A DNA stretch of 64,000 nt from Rhodoferax fermentans (GTDB taxonomy: Bacteria > Pseudomonadota > Gammaproteobacteria > Burkholderiales > Burkholderiaceae_C), in assembly GCF_002017865.1 (NCBI RefSeq), contig NZ_MTJN01000002.1, positions 1,550,001 to 1,614,000 of the forward strand. The letters are read 5' to 3'. The notes under the pieces were generated by a model that was not told where the DNA came from, made no database searches, and saw only the letters and a list, made by a program, of their open reading frames with translations. The position numbers and the translations under genes are program-made. Of this stretch, positions 18,940 through 27,708 are shown piece by piece; the stretch's first letter is position 1, and every line of letters begins with the position of its first letter.

Positions 18940-18953
18940 GGATAGCGCTATCC
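18940..18953. promoter_or_regulatory. operator O1 for the gluconate LacI-type regulator
   Basis: Perfect 14-bp palindrome GGATAGCGCTATCC with the central CG typical of LacI-family operators, next to the gntK start. An identical copy lies at 19053, 113 bp away. Confidence 0.8.
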
Positions 18954-19052
18954 CAAAAAATCAAATAAAAAGGTGGTGTCGCTGCCAGCTTGCCCCACCG
19001 TGCCTCTTGACAACAAGCGGCGAAGGAGCAATCTGGCTTGACTCCGACCTTC

Positions 19053-19066
19053 GGATAGCGCTATCC
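19053..19066. promoter_or_regulatory. operator O2 for the gluconate LacI-type regulator
   Basis: Second perfect copy of GGATAGCGCTATCC, 40 bp before the regulator start. The pair in the divergent promoter region suggests joint control of gntK-dctQMP and autoregulation, possibly with DNA looping. Confidence 0.8.
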
Positions 19067-19105
19067 TAGTCCCGCTCACTTTGGTTGTACCCTAGTATTT
19101 ACCCT

Positions 19106-20140
19106 ATGTCCTCCACAAAAAAATCCAGCCCCCGATCTCGTGCCACCGGCCGTGTCACCCTGGCCGATGTGGCCCAACTGGCGCAGGTGAGCCCGATCAC
19201 CGTGTCACGCGCACTGCGGGGTGAGCGCGCGGTGGACGCGCTGCTGGTGGCTCGGGTGCAGGCGGCGGCCAAGGAGCTGGGCTATGTGCCCGACCCGGCA
19301 GCACGCGCCCTGGCCTCTCGCCACAGTGCCCAGGTGGTGGTGCTGGTGCCGCTGCTCTCCAACGCCTTGTTTGTCGATGTGCTGGAGGCGGTGCAGCGCA
19401 GTCTGCGCCCGGCGGGTTACCAGATGCTGATGGGGGTGACGCATTACGACGCCAACGAAGAAGAACACCTGCTGCGTGAACTGCTGCAGCACCGCCCGGC
19501 GGGCCTGCTGGTCACCGGGTTTGAGCGCAACGAAGCCACCCGCCAGATGATGGCGACCAGTGGGGTGCCCTGTGTGCACCTGATGGAGGTGTCCAACACC
19601 GAAGGCGTTTACAGCGTGGGCTTTTCACAAACCGATGCGGGTGCCGAGATGACCCGGCACCTGCTGGCGCGCGGCAAACGCCGCATCGCTTTTGCGGGCG
19701 CCCAGCTCGACCCGCGCACCCGCCAGCGGCTGGCGGGCTGGCGCACCGAGCTGCAGCAGGCCCAGCTGTATGACCCGCAACTGGAGTGGCTCAACCCCGC
19801 GCCCTCTTCCATGGCCCTGGGTGGGGAGATGTTGACCCAGATCCTGCAAACGCAGCCCGAGGTGGATGCCATCTTTTTCTGCAACGACGACTTGGCGCAA
19901 GGCGCCCTGCTGGCGGCCCTGCGTCTGGGGCTGGCGGTGCCAGAGCGGGTGGCGATTGCCGGGTTCAACGACCTGACCGGCAGCGACCAGATGTTGCCAG
20001 CGCTCACCACCGTACACACCCCACGCAGCGAAATCGGCACAGCGGCGGCCAATATGCTGGTGGCGCTGATCAACCGCGAACCGGTGGCCTGTCCCGGTGT
20101 CGATCTGGGCTACAGGCTGGTGGTGCGCGCCAGCACTTGA
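19106..20140 (+). CDS. LacI-family transcriptional regulator, GntR-type
   Basis: A 344-residue repressor. The helix-turn-helix VTLADVAQLAQVSPITVSRALRG is at about residues 15-37, with the hinge helix PDPAARALASRHS, and a periplasmic-binding-like ligand domain (VVVLVPLLSNALFVDVLEAV to IAGFNDLTGSDQMLPALTTV). ATG at 19106 is preferred; an in-frame TTG lies 21 bases upstream. It is divergent from gntK-dctQMP and two identical operators lie between them. Gluconate or 6-phosphogluconate as inducer is inferred from the neighbours. Confidence 0.9.
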   Translation: MSSTKKSSPRSRATGRVTLADVAQLAQVSPITVSRALRGERAVDALLVARVQAAAKELGYVPDPAARALASRHSAQVVVLVPLLSNALFVDVLEAVQRSLRPAGYQMLMGVTHYDANEEEHLLRELLQHRPAGLLVTGFERNEATRQMMATSGVPCVHLMEVSNTEGVYSVGFSQTDAGAEMTRHLLARGKRRIAFAGAQLDPRTRQRLAGWRTELQQAQLYDPQLEWLNPAPSSMALGGEMLTQILQTQPEVDAIFFCNDDLAQGALLAALRLGLAVPERVAIAGFNDLTGSDQMLPALTTVHTPRSEIGTAAANMLVALINREPVACPGVDLGYRLVVRAST

Positions 20141-20160
20141 CCGGTGGATATATAGAAAAT

Positions 20161-20203
20161 CGGCCTATAGCCCTTATATATCAAGGGCCAGCAGCTATCA
20201 AAG
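20161..20203. repeat. short intergenic repeat, copy 4 of 11
   Basis: GGCCTATAGCCCTTatatatcAAGGGCCAGCAGCTATCAAA between the convergent regulator and RhtB genes; CCCTT/AAGGG hairpin likely ends both transcripts. Confidence 0.75.
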
Positions 20204-20212
20204 ACGTAACAC

Positions 20213-20842
20213 TCAGGCCGAGCGTTTGAACAGCGCCAGCAGGGACCCGGCCAGCACAAACAGACTGCCAAAGGTGCGGTTCATGGCGCGGATGTGGGCC
20301 GGTTTCTTGAGCGCGCCCAGCACCCGTGAAGCCAGCGCGGTGTAACCCGCCATCACCACCATGTCGGTGAACGCTAGCGTGGCGCCGATGATCAGGTACT
20401 GCGGCAGTAAGGGCTCGGCGGTGCTGATGAACTGCGGCACCACCGCCAGCAAAAACACCGTGCCTTTTGGGTTGACCACATTGATCATCCAGGCCTTGAG
20501 GATCAGCTTGCGCTGGCTCACCACCTCGTCGCTGTCGGATGCCGCCACCATCGGCCGCGCCGGTGCCCGCCACTGCTGGATGCCCAGCCACACCAGGTAA
20601 GCCACACCGAGCCACTTGACCACCACAAACGCGGTGTGTGAGGTGGCCATCAGCGCACCGAGCCCCACACCCACAATCAGCAACTGCGTCCAGATGCCCA
20701 GCACCAAGCCAAATATCGTGACATAACCGTATTTGAAGCCGTGGTTGAGCCCCGCGCTCATGGACGCAATGGCGCCCGGGCCGGGGGAGATGCTGATGGC
20801 CCAGGAGGCCGCGAAAAAGGTGAGCCAGGTTGAGAGTTCCAT
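20213..20842 (-). CDS. LysE/RhtB family amino-acid exporter
   Basis: A 209-residue membrane protein with six predicted spans. The family signature SISPGPGAIASMSAGLNHGFKYGYVTIFGLVLG is at residues 16-48, followed by VKWLGVAYLVWLGIQQWR and NPKGTVFLLAVVPQF. Members export amino acids such as homoserine, threonine or lysine; the actual substrate cannot be told. It is a single gene convergent with the gluconate regulator. Confidence 0.9.
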   Translation of the reverse strand: MELSTWLTFFAASWAISISPGPGAIASMSAGLNHGFKYGYVTIFGLVLGIWTQLLIVGVGLGALMATSHTAFVVVKWLGVAYLVWLGIQQWRAPARPMVAASDSDEVVSQRKLILKAWMINVVNPKGTVFLLAVVPQFISTAEPLLPQYLIIGATLAFTDMVVMAGYTALASRVLGALKKPAHIRAMNRTFGSLFVLAGSLLALFKRSA

Positions 20843-20921
20843 ACGGCAAGTCTAGCGGTTCTGAACGGTGCTTGGTCTGTGCCGATCAGGGTTCGCTGAT
20901 GGGTACTCGCCAATGAATGAT

Positions 20922-21018
20922 CACCGATGGCACTGGGGCGAATGCTTGCGCGAATGTCCCCCGCCCTGCGGGCTCCTCCTTGATTTCGCTCCACCATTCA
21001 CCCCAATGTCATCGGTAG
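20922..21018 (+). repeat. hairpin element family II, unit 1
   Basis: Stem arms 20922-20944 and 20996-21018 are inverted repeats agreeing at 19 of 23 positions. The loop holds a 30-bp core (20955-20984) that recurs perfectly, in the opposite orientation, in unit 2. Stem sequences of the two units differ. Confidence 0.7.
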
Positions 21019-21071
21019 CCAACACTTTGGGGTTGTCGCATGACGACCGCAAGCTTGAAGCCTTGTTGGCT

Positions 21072-21185
21072 GACTCAGGACGGCGTGGCATTCAGCGCAG
21101 CGAGGACTTGGGGTTTTGCCACATCAAGGAGGAGCCCGCAGGGCGGGGGACAGCCGCGGAGCTGAGTGCCGCGTCGTCCTGAGTC
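21072..21185 (-). repeat. hairpin element family II, unit 2 (inverted)
   Basis: Stem arms 21072-21096 and 21161-21185 pair with about 22 of 25 matches. The loop contains the reverse complement of the 30-bp core of unit 1 at 21123-21152 (core starts TGTCCCCCGCCCTGCGGG). The two units are head to head, 53 bp apart. Confidence 0.7.
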
Positions 21186-21200
21186 CTGTGACCAGCGCAT

Positions 21201-21234
21201 AAAAAAGCCCCAACCAAGCTCACCTGGTTGGGGC
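21201..21234 (-). terminator. rho-independent terminator of htpX
   Basis: On the minus strand a GCCCCAACCA/TGGTTGGGGC stem (21207-21234, 8-base loop) is followed by six T (21201-21206), directly downstream of the htpX stop at 21263. Confidence 0.88.
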
Positions 21235-21262
21235 AGAAAAACAGTACGGAGCGCTTGTGGAC

Positions 21263-22138
21263 TCAGCTCTGTGCGTTTTGCAACGCGGCAATACGGTCTT
21301 CCAGCGGCGGGTGGGTCGAGAACAGCTGCCCGATGCCACCGGCAATACCAAAGGCCGCCACACTCTTGGGCAACTCACCGGGCTGCAAACTGCCCAGGCG
21401 CGCCAGCGCGTTGATCATCGGTTGTTTGCGGCCCAGCAACTGGGCAGAACCCGCATCGGCACGGAACTCGCGGTGGCGGCTGAACCAGGCCACCACAATG
21501 GCAGCGGCAAAACCCAGCACGATGTCGAGCACGATGGTGGTCACGTAATAACCAATGCCGGGGCCAGAGTTTTCCTGGTCACCCTTGCGCAGGAAGCTGT
21601 CCACCAGCGAACCCACCACCCGGCTCAGGAACACCACAAACGTGTTCATCACGCCCTGGATCAGGGTCATGGTGACCATGTCGCCGTTGGCCACGTGGGC
21701 AATTTCATGGCCGATCACCGCCTCGATCTCGTCGTGTGTCATGCCCTGCAGCAAGCCGGTGCTGACCGCCACCAGGGCCGAATTCTTGAACGCACCGGTG
21801 GCAAAAGCGTTGGGGGCCCCCTCAAAAATGCCGACCTCGGGCATGCCGATACCGGCTTTTTCAGACAGCTTGCGCACGGTGTCCACAATCCAGGCTTCGT
21901 CGGCGTTGGACGGCTGGTTGATCACCCGCACGCCCGATGTCCACTTGGCCATGGGTTTGCTGATCAACAGCGAAATGATCGCGCCGCCAAAACCCATCAC
22001 CAGCGCAAAACCCAGCAAAGCACCCAGGTTCAGGCCGTTGCTGGTCAGGAAGCGGTTGACGCCCAGCAGGCTGGCCACAATGCCCAGCACCGCCACCACA
22101 AGGACGTTGGTGAGAACAAACAAAAGAATGCGTTTCAT
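21263..22138 (-). CDS. htpX: membrane metalloprotease HtpX (M48B)
   Basis: A 291-residue zinc endoprotease of the inner membrane that degrades misfolded membrane proteins. Two N-terminal spans (residues 4-26 and 35-58) precede the zinc motif HEIAH (His144, His148), and two further hydrophobic segments surround residue 160 and 195. The third ligand glutamate lies in [16 protein letters not shown], and the family motif [14 protein letters not shown] ends the protein. Length and order agree with HtpX. Single gene with its own terminator. Confidence 0.95.
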   Translation of the reverse strand: MKRILLFVLTNVLVVAVLGIVASLLGVNRFLTSNGLNLGALLGFALVMGFGGAIISLLISKPMAKWTSGVRVINQPSNADEAWIVDTVRKLSEKAGIGMPEVGIFEGAPNAFATGAFKNSALVAVSTGLLQGMTHDEIEAVIGHEIAHVANGDMVTMTLIQGVMNTFVVFLSRVVGSLVDSFLRKGDQENSGPGIGYYVTTIVLDIVLGFAAAIVVAWFSRHREFRADAGSAQLLGRKQPMINALARLGSLQPGELPKSVAAFGIAGGIGQLFSTHPPLEDRIAALQNAQS

Positions 22139-22256
22139 GGTTTCCTCTTGATAAAACAGTGTGCTTTGCGGCGAATCTGCCGCGTAATGGCGCGAATGGT
22201 AAGGGTGAAGTGCGCGAATTCAAGCCAATCGGCGGCCAAATCCACATGCGGTTTAG

Positions 22257-23033
22257 CTATTTGTGTGCCGCGCCCGCCGCGCTGCGCGGCGCCCGGAACA
22301 CCGAGGCATCCTCATAAAAACCAGGCACCTCGTTGCCCGGCCACCAGCCCGGCACACCGAGCACCGGCAGATGGGCAAAAGGTTTCTCAGCCAGCCTGTC
22401 TGCGCTCAGATCGGTTGCCAGCCAGGCGTCCAGAGTTGCTATGTCGTCCGTAGCAGGGCACACCCGGTACACGTGGGCTGTGGCCGGTTTTCTTGGGACA
22501 ACCAGTTTTTCCATCAAAGCATGGCCAAACAGCCACAGGCCCGACTGTTGCCACAGCGGGCGCAGTCTGCCAAACACCGCTGACCAGTCTTTGACCACCA
22601 GCGCGTCCCACAAGGCATCGGGCGCACGCAGCAGCGCCACGTTTTCGTCAAACAGCGTGAGCGCATCCCGCGCGGGGCCGCGCACCGGGGCAATGCCCAA
22701 GCGCTCGATCTGCGCCGCCTGCAACTGGTTCAGGCGGGTTTTGGTGTGCGGCAGATGCAACCACATCAATCCGTTGAAAAAGTCGTGCAAGCCCTCACGG
22801 GTCGGGCATTGGCCGCTCTCAAAAATGTACTGTTCGTAGGCTTTGCCGGGTGGCAAATCGGCCTGTGGCACAAAATGCACCGGGGGCCGATCCGGCGCAG
22901 GCCAGAGCTGTTGTGCAGCTGCATTGAGCGCCTCGGGCTGGGCCACACCGGCGCACACCTGCTGCGCGATGGCCTCACCCCGTTGCCGCCAAGGCGCCAG
23001 CCAGGGTGCGGCCCAGTCGATGTCAGCAATCAA
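22257..23033 (-). CDS. DUF3025 family protein
   Basis: A 258-residue soluble protein. The signature region VHFVPQADLPPGKAYEQYIFESGQCPTREGLHDFFNGLMWLHLPHTK (residues about 52-98) is diagnostic of DUF3025, whose function is unknown. A C-terminal LPVLGVPGWWPGNEVPGFYED motif is also conserved. Its start overlaps the stop of the NYN-domain gene by four bases, so the two are co-translated. Confidence 0.85.
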   Translation of the reverse strand: MIADIDWAAPWLAPWRQRGEAIAQQVCAGVAQPEALNAAAQQLWPAPDRPPVHFVPQADLPPGKAYEQYIFESGQCPTREGLHDFFNGLMWLHLPHTKTRLNQLQAAQIERLGIAPVRGPARDALTLFDENVALLRAPDALWDALVVKDWSAVFGRLRPLWQQSGLWLFGHALMEKLVVPRKPATAHVYRVCPATDDIATLDAWLATDLSADRLAEKPFAHLPVLGVPGWWPGNEVPGFYEDASVFRAPRSAAGAAHK

Positions 23034-23908
23034 GCCGCTGGCGGTGCCGGGATGTACTGCACCGTTCTGGGTTTTTCGGGTGGGGCCAGCACAAACAGGT
23101 GGGGAAATTTTTTGAGCAGTTTGGTGGCCGTCATGTTCTTGCCACGCAAGCGGGCGTCCAGCAAAGCCTTGGCCACCGCCGCCAGAGGCTGCGCCTGACC
23201 GGTTTGCAAGGCAGGCACGGCCGCCAGAATGGCCGCCAGATCCAGCAGGGGCATGGCATGGGCCGCACCTTCAGCAGGTTGGAGCGCTGGTTTCTCGGGT
23301 GCAGGTGGTGGCACGGGCACCGGGCTGGTGGCTGGCTGTTCCTGCGGGGCTTTGGTGCGTGCGCTGGTTTTGGCCGCCACTTTTTTGGCGGGGGTTTTCG
23401 CCGCCGCTGGTTTGGGGCTGGCCGCCGGGCTGCTGGTTTTGGCGGCCGTTTTGCGCGCGGTCTTGCGGGCCGGCGCTGAGGGTGCTGCGCCCTGCTCCGG
23501 CCCAACCAGGATCACCCGGTCGTAGGCGGGCAAAGCCTCACGGCCCATCTTGCTGCGCTCGGAGACACAGACCACACGGATGCCTCGCTCACGCAGGCGT
23601 ACCACCAGCGGGGTGAAGTCGGCATCCCCCGAGCCGATGACGATCAAGCCGGGCGTGGGGCTCTGGCAAGCCAGTTCCATCGCGTCCACCGCCAGCGCCA
23701 TGTCGGTGGTGTTTTTGGTCAAAGCCAAATTCACAAACGGGCGCACCGCCCAGGCGCACAAGGTGTCGGCCAGGGCTTTGAGGTTCTCGGCGCTGCCGTA
23801 GGCACGGCGCACCGGCAAGGGGCCTTCGGTTTCCTGCAGCACACGAAAGGCCTCGTCCACCCAGGCGCCCGAATTGAGGTTGTCGGCGTCGATCAGGAAA
23901 ACATTCAT
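23030..23908 (-). CDS. NYN-domain (PIN-like) ribonuclease with LOTUS-like tail
   Basis: A 292-residue protein. Residues 1-140 form a NYN/LabA-type PIN-fold nuclease: the acidic residues in FLIDADNLN, TDMALAVDAM and IGSGDADFTPLV are the expected metal ligands. A Lys/Ala/Pro-rich linker (about 145-220) joins it to a C-terminal helical segment (LAAVAKALLDARLRGKNMTATKLLKKFP) that resembles an OST-HTH/LOTUS RNA-binding domain. A role in RNA cleavage is inferred. Read upstream of DUF3025 with overlapping stop and start. Confidence 0.85.
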   Translation of the reverse strand: MNVFLIDADNLNSGAWVDEAFRVLQETEGPLPVRRAYGSAENLKALADTLCAWAVRPFVNLALTKNTTDMALAVDAMELACQSPTPGLIVIGSGDADFTPLVVRLRERGIRVVCVSERSKMGREALPAYDRVILVGPEQGAAPSAPARKTARKTAAKTSSPAASPKPAAAKTPAKKVAAKTSARTKAPQEQPATSPVPVPPPAPEKPALQPAEGAAHAMPLLDLAAILAAVPALQTGQAQPLAAVAKALLDARLRGKNMTATKLLKKFPHLFVLAPPEKPRTVQYIPAPPAA

Positions 23909-23952
23909 GGCAACTCCTTGTGCGGTGGGAATTCTGGCGCGTGCGCTGTGGC

Positions 23953-25014
23953 TCAGGCCACCAGCCGCCAGGCCAGCGCTTCACCACTGGCCAACGGTTT
24001 TAGTTCGGCCTGGCCAAAGGCAAAACTGGCGGGGGGTGTCCAGCTCTCGCGCTTGAGCGTGATCTGGCCGCTGTTGCGTGGCAGACCGTAGAAGTCGGCG
24101 CCAAAAAAGCTGGCAAAAGCTTCGAGTTTGTCGAGTGCCCCCACCGAATCAAAAGCCTGCGCATACAGCTCCATCGCGGCATGGGCGGTGTAACAGCCGG
24201 CGCAGCCGCTGGCGTGTTCTTTGAGGTGCACCGCGTGCGGTGCGCTGTCGGTGCCCAGGAAAAACTTCGGGTTGCCACTGGTGGCCGCCGCCAGCAGGGC
24301 TTGGCGATGGGTTTCACGCTTCAACACCGGCAGGCAGTAATAGTGTGGCCGGATGCCGCCGGTGAAGATGGCATTGCGGTTGTAGAGCAGGTGGTGCGCG
24401 GTCAGGGTGGCGCCCAGAAAACGGTCACACTCCTGCACATACTGCGCGGCTTCACGCGTGGTGATGTGCTCGAACACGATCTTCAGCTCAGGGAAATCGC
24501 GGCGCAGCGGGATCAGCTGCTGGTCGATGAACACCGCCTCGCGGTCAAACAGGTCGATCTCGGGCGAGGTCACTTCGCCATGCACCAGCAGCAGCAGGCC
24601 CGCGCGTTGCATGGCCTCCAGGGTTTTGTAGATCTTCTTGAGGTCGGTCACCCCTGCATCGCTGTTGGTGGTGGCACCGGCCGGGTAGAGCTTGGCGGCG
24701 ACCACTCCAGCGTCTTTGGCGCGCTGGATTTCGTCGGCGGGCAGCTTGTCGGTGAGGTAGAGCGTCATCAGCGGCTCAAAAGCCACACCAGCTGGCACAG
24801 CGGCCTGGATGCGCGCTTTGTAGGCCAGCGCGGCTTCGGTGGTGGTCACCGGCGGGCGCAGATTGGGCATGATGATGGCGCGGCCAAACTGGGCGGCCGT
24901 GTGCGGCACCACGGTGGCCAGCGCGTCACCATCACGCACATGCAGGTGCCAGTCGTCGGGGCGGGTCAGGGTGAGGGTCTGGATGGGTGAGGATGTCATG
25001 GTGGGTATTGTCAT
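23953..25014 (-). CDS. pyrC: dihydroorotase (class II)
   Basis: A 353-residue amidohydrolase that closes N-carbamoyl-aspartate to dihydroorotate in pyrimidine synthesis. The zinc motif [10 protein letters not shown] is near residue 15, the carboxylated lysine is in [17 protein letters not shown], histidines follow in LVHGEV and FEHITT, and the catalytic aspartate is in [12 protein letters not shown] at 25014 overlaps the stop of the 85-residue upstream gene (TGATG), giving translational coupling. Confidence 0.95.
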   Translation of the reverse strand: MTIPTMTSSPIQTLTLTRPDDWHLHVRDGDALATVVPHTAAQFGRAIIMPNLRPPVTTTEAALAYKARIQAAVPAGVAFEPLMTLYLTDKLPADEIQRAKDAGVVAAKLYPAGATTNSDAGVTDLKKIYKTLEAMQRAGLLLLVHGEVTSPEIDLFDREAVFIDQQLIPLRRDFPELKIVFEHITTREAAQYVQECDRFLGATLTAHHLLYNRNAIFTGGIRPHYYCLPVLKRETHRQALLAAATSGNPKFFLGTDSAPHAVHLKEHASGCAGCYTAHAAMELYAQAFDSVGALDKLEAFASFFGADFYGLPRNSGQITLKRESWTPPASFAFGQAELKPLASGEALAWRLVA

Positions 25015-25271
25015 CAAAGCTTGGGAGAGTCTGGCGGCGTCACACGCTGCAGCGCCAGGCGGATGCGCTCCAGGGTGTCGTTGACCGGGGCGTGGGTCGA
25101 CACCTCCAGTCCGAGACTGCGGGCAATGGCGTTGATGCGGGCCGCGTTGAGCGGGATGCCACCGGCATCAATCGCGGCGATCAGCGCCTGGGCCCGCTGC
25201 ACATCGGTCAGGACCGGTCGGCTACCCAGGCACGCGGCCTTGAGCCGGCCCCAGAGCTTGGGCGCAGGCAT
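25014..25271 (-). CDS. small hypothetical protein upstream of pyrC
   Basis: An 85-residue protein with no motif I recognise; two or three helices are likely ([46 protein letters not shown]). Its start codon directly abuts the stop of the 201-residue gene and its stop overlaps pyrC, so it is a middle gene of a three-gene unit. The LERIRLALQ end could be a small helical adaptor. Function unknown. Confidence 0.65.
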   Translation of the reverse strand: MPAPKLWGRLKAACLGSRPVLTDVQRAQALIAAIDAGGIPLNAARINAIARSLGLEVSTHAPVNDTLERIRLALQRVTPPDSPKL

Positions 25272-25877
25272 TTACACCCCGACCAGGGCGCGATAAGCCT
25301 CGCGCGTGGACGATGCAACCGAGCGCAGCACCTGCGCGTACGGGCTCTTGTGCTGAGCCACGAGCCGCGCCGAGGCCACCATGCGCGAGCGGCAGAACCA
25401 GTGGCAGGTGTGTTGCATCAGGAACAGCTCGGCCATCAGGGTGAAGGCCTTGTCTTTCTGGCTCAGGCCAGGCTGCGGGCTGGCTGCCAGGGTGATCGCG
25501 TGGGCGTGCAGGCTCAGCGCCTTGCGCGCGTCAAAGCTGTAACCCGGCAGCCATTTGGTGATGTAAGGCAGCGCAAACGGCAGCTTGCTGATGCGCGCCT
25601 GGGGTTCGGGCACTTTGGAGAAGGACAGCACAAAAGCGTTGAACTGGTTGCACAGCTCGGTCTCGGCGGGCTCGAGCATGCTCCAGATGGCGGCTCGGCG
25701 CTGTGCATCGGGTTCACCCAGGGCGCGTAAATAACCCTGCAACAGGCTCTCCATCAGCTTCTCGATCTGGAATTTGGCCAGGCAGGCGCCAAGCAGAGCA
25801 ATACGCACCTGCTGGTCACGCTGGGTGAACGAATTCAGGCCAAAACCAATGATGAAGACCGAAATAAAAATATCCAT
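25272..25877 (-). CDS. conserved hypothetical protein, first gene of the pyrC unit
   Basis: A 201-residue protein with a hydrophobic N-terminus (MDIFISVFIIGFGLNSF) that may be a membrane anchor or buried helix, and a helix-rich remainder. I do not recognise a family. It starts the pyrC transcription unit and its stop abuts the next start without a gap. It is divergent from the SPOR-domain gene, with about 100 bp between. Confidence 0.65.
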   Translation of the reverse strand: MDIFISVFIIGFGLNSFTQRDQQVRIALLGACLAKFQIEKLMESLLQGYLRALGEPDAQRRAAIWSMLEPAETELCNQFNAFVLSFSKVPEPQARISKLPFALPYITKWLPGYSFDARKALSLHAHAITLAASPQPGLSQKDKAFTLMAELFLMQHTCHWFCRSRMVASARLVAQHKSPYAQVLRSVASSTREAYRALVGV

Positions 25878-25978
25878 AAAAAAGTACGCTGCCCCTCGTT
25901 CTGTATGCGCTTGTTGCTATTTAATCAATAGTTTGCAAAGACCCTACCCAGCCAAGGGTGCCCATGCCAAAATAAACC

Positions 25979-27334
25979 ATGCCCGAACCCATCACCCGTG
26001 CCCAAGACACCGTCTCGCTGGACAGCTCGCCCACCATGGCGATGACCACGCTGTACGGCGCGGCGGTTGGCCCGATTGGCAAGGATTATTACCTTCCCAT
26101 CTTCAGCCGCTTTGAAGCCGCTGGCCAAGCCACCTTGTCGTGGAACCTGTCGGCCTGCCTCTACACCATCAACTGGATGATTTTCCGGCGCCTGTGGGGC
26201 CCGGCGCTGGTGTTTGCAGGGGCTCTGCTGGGCAGCGCGGTGCTGCTGGTGGCGCTGGGCCTGCTGGTGTTGGACTGGCCCCACGAGCTGATCTACCAGC
26301 TCTTGCTGGCTTGCCTGGGCTTGGGCATGCTGGCCAGCGGCCTGTGGGGCAACGCCCTGCTCTACAACCACTGCCGCCAGGCCATGATGACGGCAGTGGC
26401 CGACAACAAGACCCTGGTGCAGGCCTGCGCACAGCTCAGCCAGCAGGCCAGCACGCGCCAGCGTTTTATCCGGCTGCTGCTGACCAACACCTTGTTGCTG
26501 ACACTGGCGGGGCTCGCTTACCTGCGCTGGGTGGGGTGGGACGGCACAGACACCCCGGTGCCAGACAGCAGCCCAGCGCCCGCGCTGGCGGCCAGTGCCG
26601 TTGAACCCGCTGCGCCTGCGGCCAGCCAGGTGGCATCGGCCGCGCTGGCGCCTGCGTCAGCGGCCTCGACACCGCTGGAGGTGCCTGTCCTGTTGGCGGC
26701 GCCAGCTGCCTCGGCGGCCAGTGCCACACCAGCATCAGCAGCGGTGTCTGCAGCTGCTTCTGCCCCCCTGGCAATGCCCGCATCGGCCCCGGTTTCGGCG
26801 CCCGCCGTGTTGCCGACCACATTCACCCAGCCACCAGCCTCAGCTGCGCTGGTGGCATCCGCCCCGCCCCAAGCTGCGGCTTCGGCCTTGGAGCGCGCAG
26901 CCAGCGCGCCACGGGGTCGCAGCGCTGCGCCAGCCTCGGCATACAGCTCGGCTGCGGCACCCTCTGCGTCCAAACCGGCAGCCCGAGCGGCTTCCAAACC
27001 CGCAGCGCGCGCTGCCTCCAAACCGGTGGCCAAAGTAGCCAGCGCCAAAACACCAAAACCCACGGCGACCAAGGCCAGTCAGGTCACCAAGGCAGCGCCG
27101 CCCACCAAAGGCCTCTACATCAACGCTGGCCTGTTTGCCAACCCAGACAACGCGCGCAATGCATTGGCCAAATTGCAGGCCGCAGGCTTGCCCGCCACGG
27201 CACAGGAGATTGACACCAGCCAGGGGTCACGCACCCGGATTCGGGTCGGTCCTTACGCCAAACCGACCCAGGCTGAGGCCAGCATCCAGAAAATCAAAGC
27301 CCTTGGTCTGGACGCGGCGCTTGTCAAACCCTGA
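25979..27334 (+). CDS. SPOR-domain membrane protein with N-terminal DUF2628-like region
   Basis: A 451-residue protein. Residues 45-180 contain two or three membrane spans (PALVFAGALLGSAVLLVALGLLV, LIYQLLLACLGLGMLASGLW, LLLTNTLLLTLAGLAYL) preceded by an amphipathic region as in DUF2628 proteins. A long Ala/Ser/Pro linker covers 190-370. The C-terminus (TKGLYINAGLFANPDNARNA to LDAALVKP, 375-451) is a SPOR domain, which binds denuded septal peptidoglycan. A role at the division site is inferred. ATG at 25979. Confidence 0.85.
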   Translation: MPEPITRAQDTVSLDSSPTMAMTTLYGAAVGPIGKDYYLPIFSRFEAAGQATLSWNLSACLYTINWMIFRRLWGPALVFAGALLGSAVLLVALGLLVLDWPHELIYQLLLACLGLGMLASGLWGNALLYNHCRQAMMTAVADNKTLVQACAQLSQQASTRQRFIRLLLTNTLLLTLAGLAYLRWVGWDGTDTPVPDSSPAPALAASAVEPAAPAASQVASAALAPASAASTPLEVPVLLAAPAASAASATPASAAVSAAASAPLAMPASAPVSAPAVLPTTFTQPPASAALVASAPPQAAASALERAASAPRGRSAAPASAYSSAAAPSASKPAARAASKPAARAASKPVAKVASAKTPKPTATKASQVTKAAPPTKGLYINAGLFANPDNARNALAKLQAAGLPATAQEIDTSQGSRTRIRVGPYAKPTQAEASIQKIKALGLDAALVKP

Positions 27335-27380
27335 GCTTGTGATTACATTGGCGCCCTCCCCCTTTGCCACAGGAAGCACC

Positions 27381-27680
27381 ATGGCCTCTGTCTCATCCAT
27401 TTCCCTCTCAGGCATGAACGCCGCCCAGACCCAGCTCAATGTGGCGGCGCACAACGTGGCCAACCTCAACACCGACGGGTTCACGCGGCAACAGGTGGCT
27501 CTGACCGAACAATCCGAAGGCGGTGTGTCGGCCAGTGTGGGCAAGGCGTCCCAACCCGGTGCGGCGTTGGAGGAAGACGTGGTCTCGCAATTACAAGCCA
27601 AACACGCCTACCTGGCGAACCTGGCGGTGTTCAAGACCAGCAACAAAATGGCTGGCGCCCTGCTCGACCTCGACGCCTGA
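27381..27680 (+). CDS. orphan flagellar rod-like (FlgB/FlgC N-terminal) protein
   Basis: A 99-residue protein with the flagellar basal-body rod signature SGMNAAQTQLNVAAHNVANLNTDGFTRQQV at residues 11-40, and a C-terminal helix (LQAKHAYLANLAVFKTSNKM) like that of rod and hook proteins. It is shorter than FlgB or FlgC (about 130-140) and no other flagellar gene is nearby. AGGAAG lies upstream of the ATG at 27381. It may be an accessory axial protein or a remnant. Confidence 0.75.
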   Translation: MASVSSISLSGMNAAQTQLNVAAHNVANLNTDGFTRQQVALTEQSEGGVSASVGKASQPGAALEEDVVSQLQAKHAYLANLAVFKTSNKMAGALLDLDA

Positions 27681-27708
27681 GCCAGAGCACCATCAGCTGC
27701 CGGACAGC

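Noticed and set aside
20843..21262. Region considered as an integron attC site or group II intron remnant
   Set aside because: The paired arms vary while the loop core is constant, the reverse of attC, and no intron domain V or reverse transcriptase is present.
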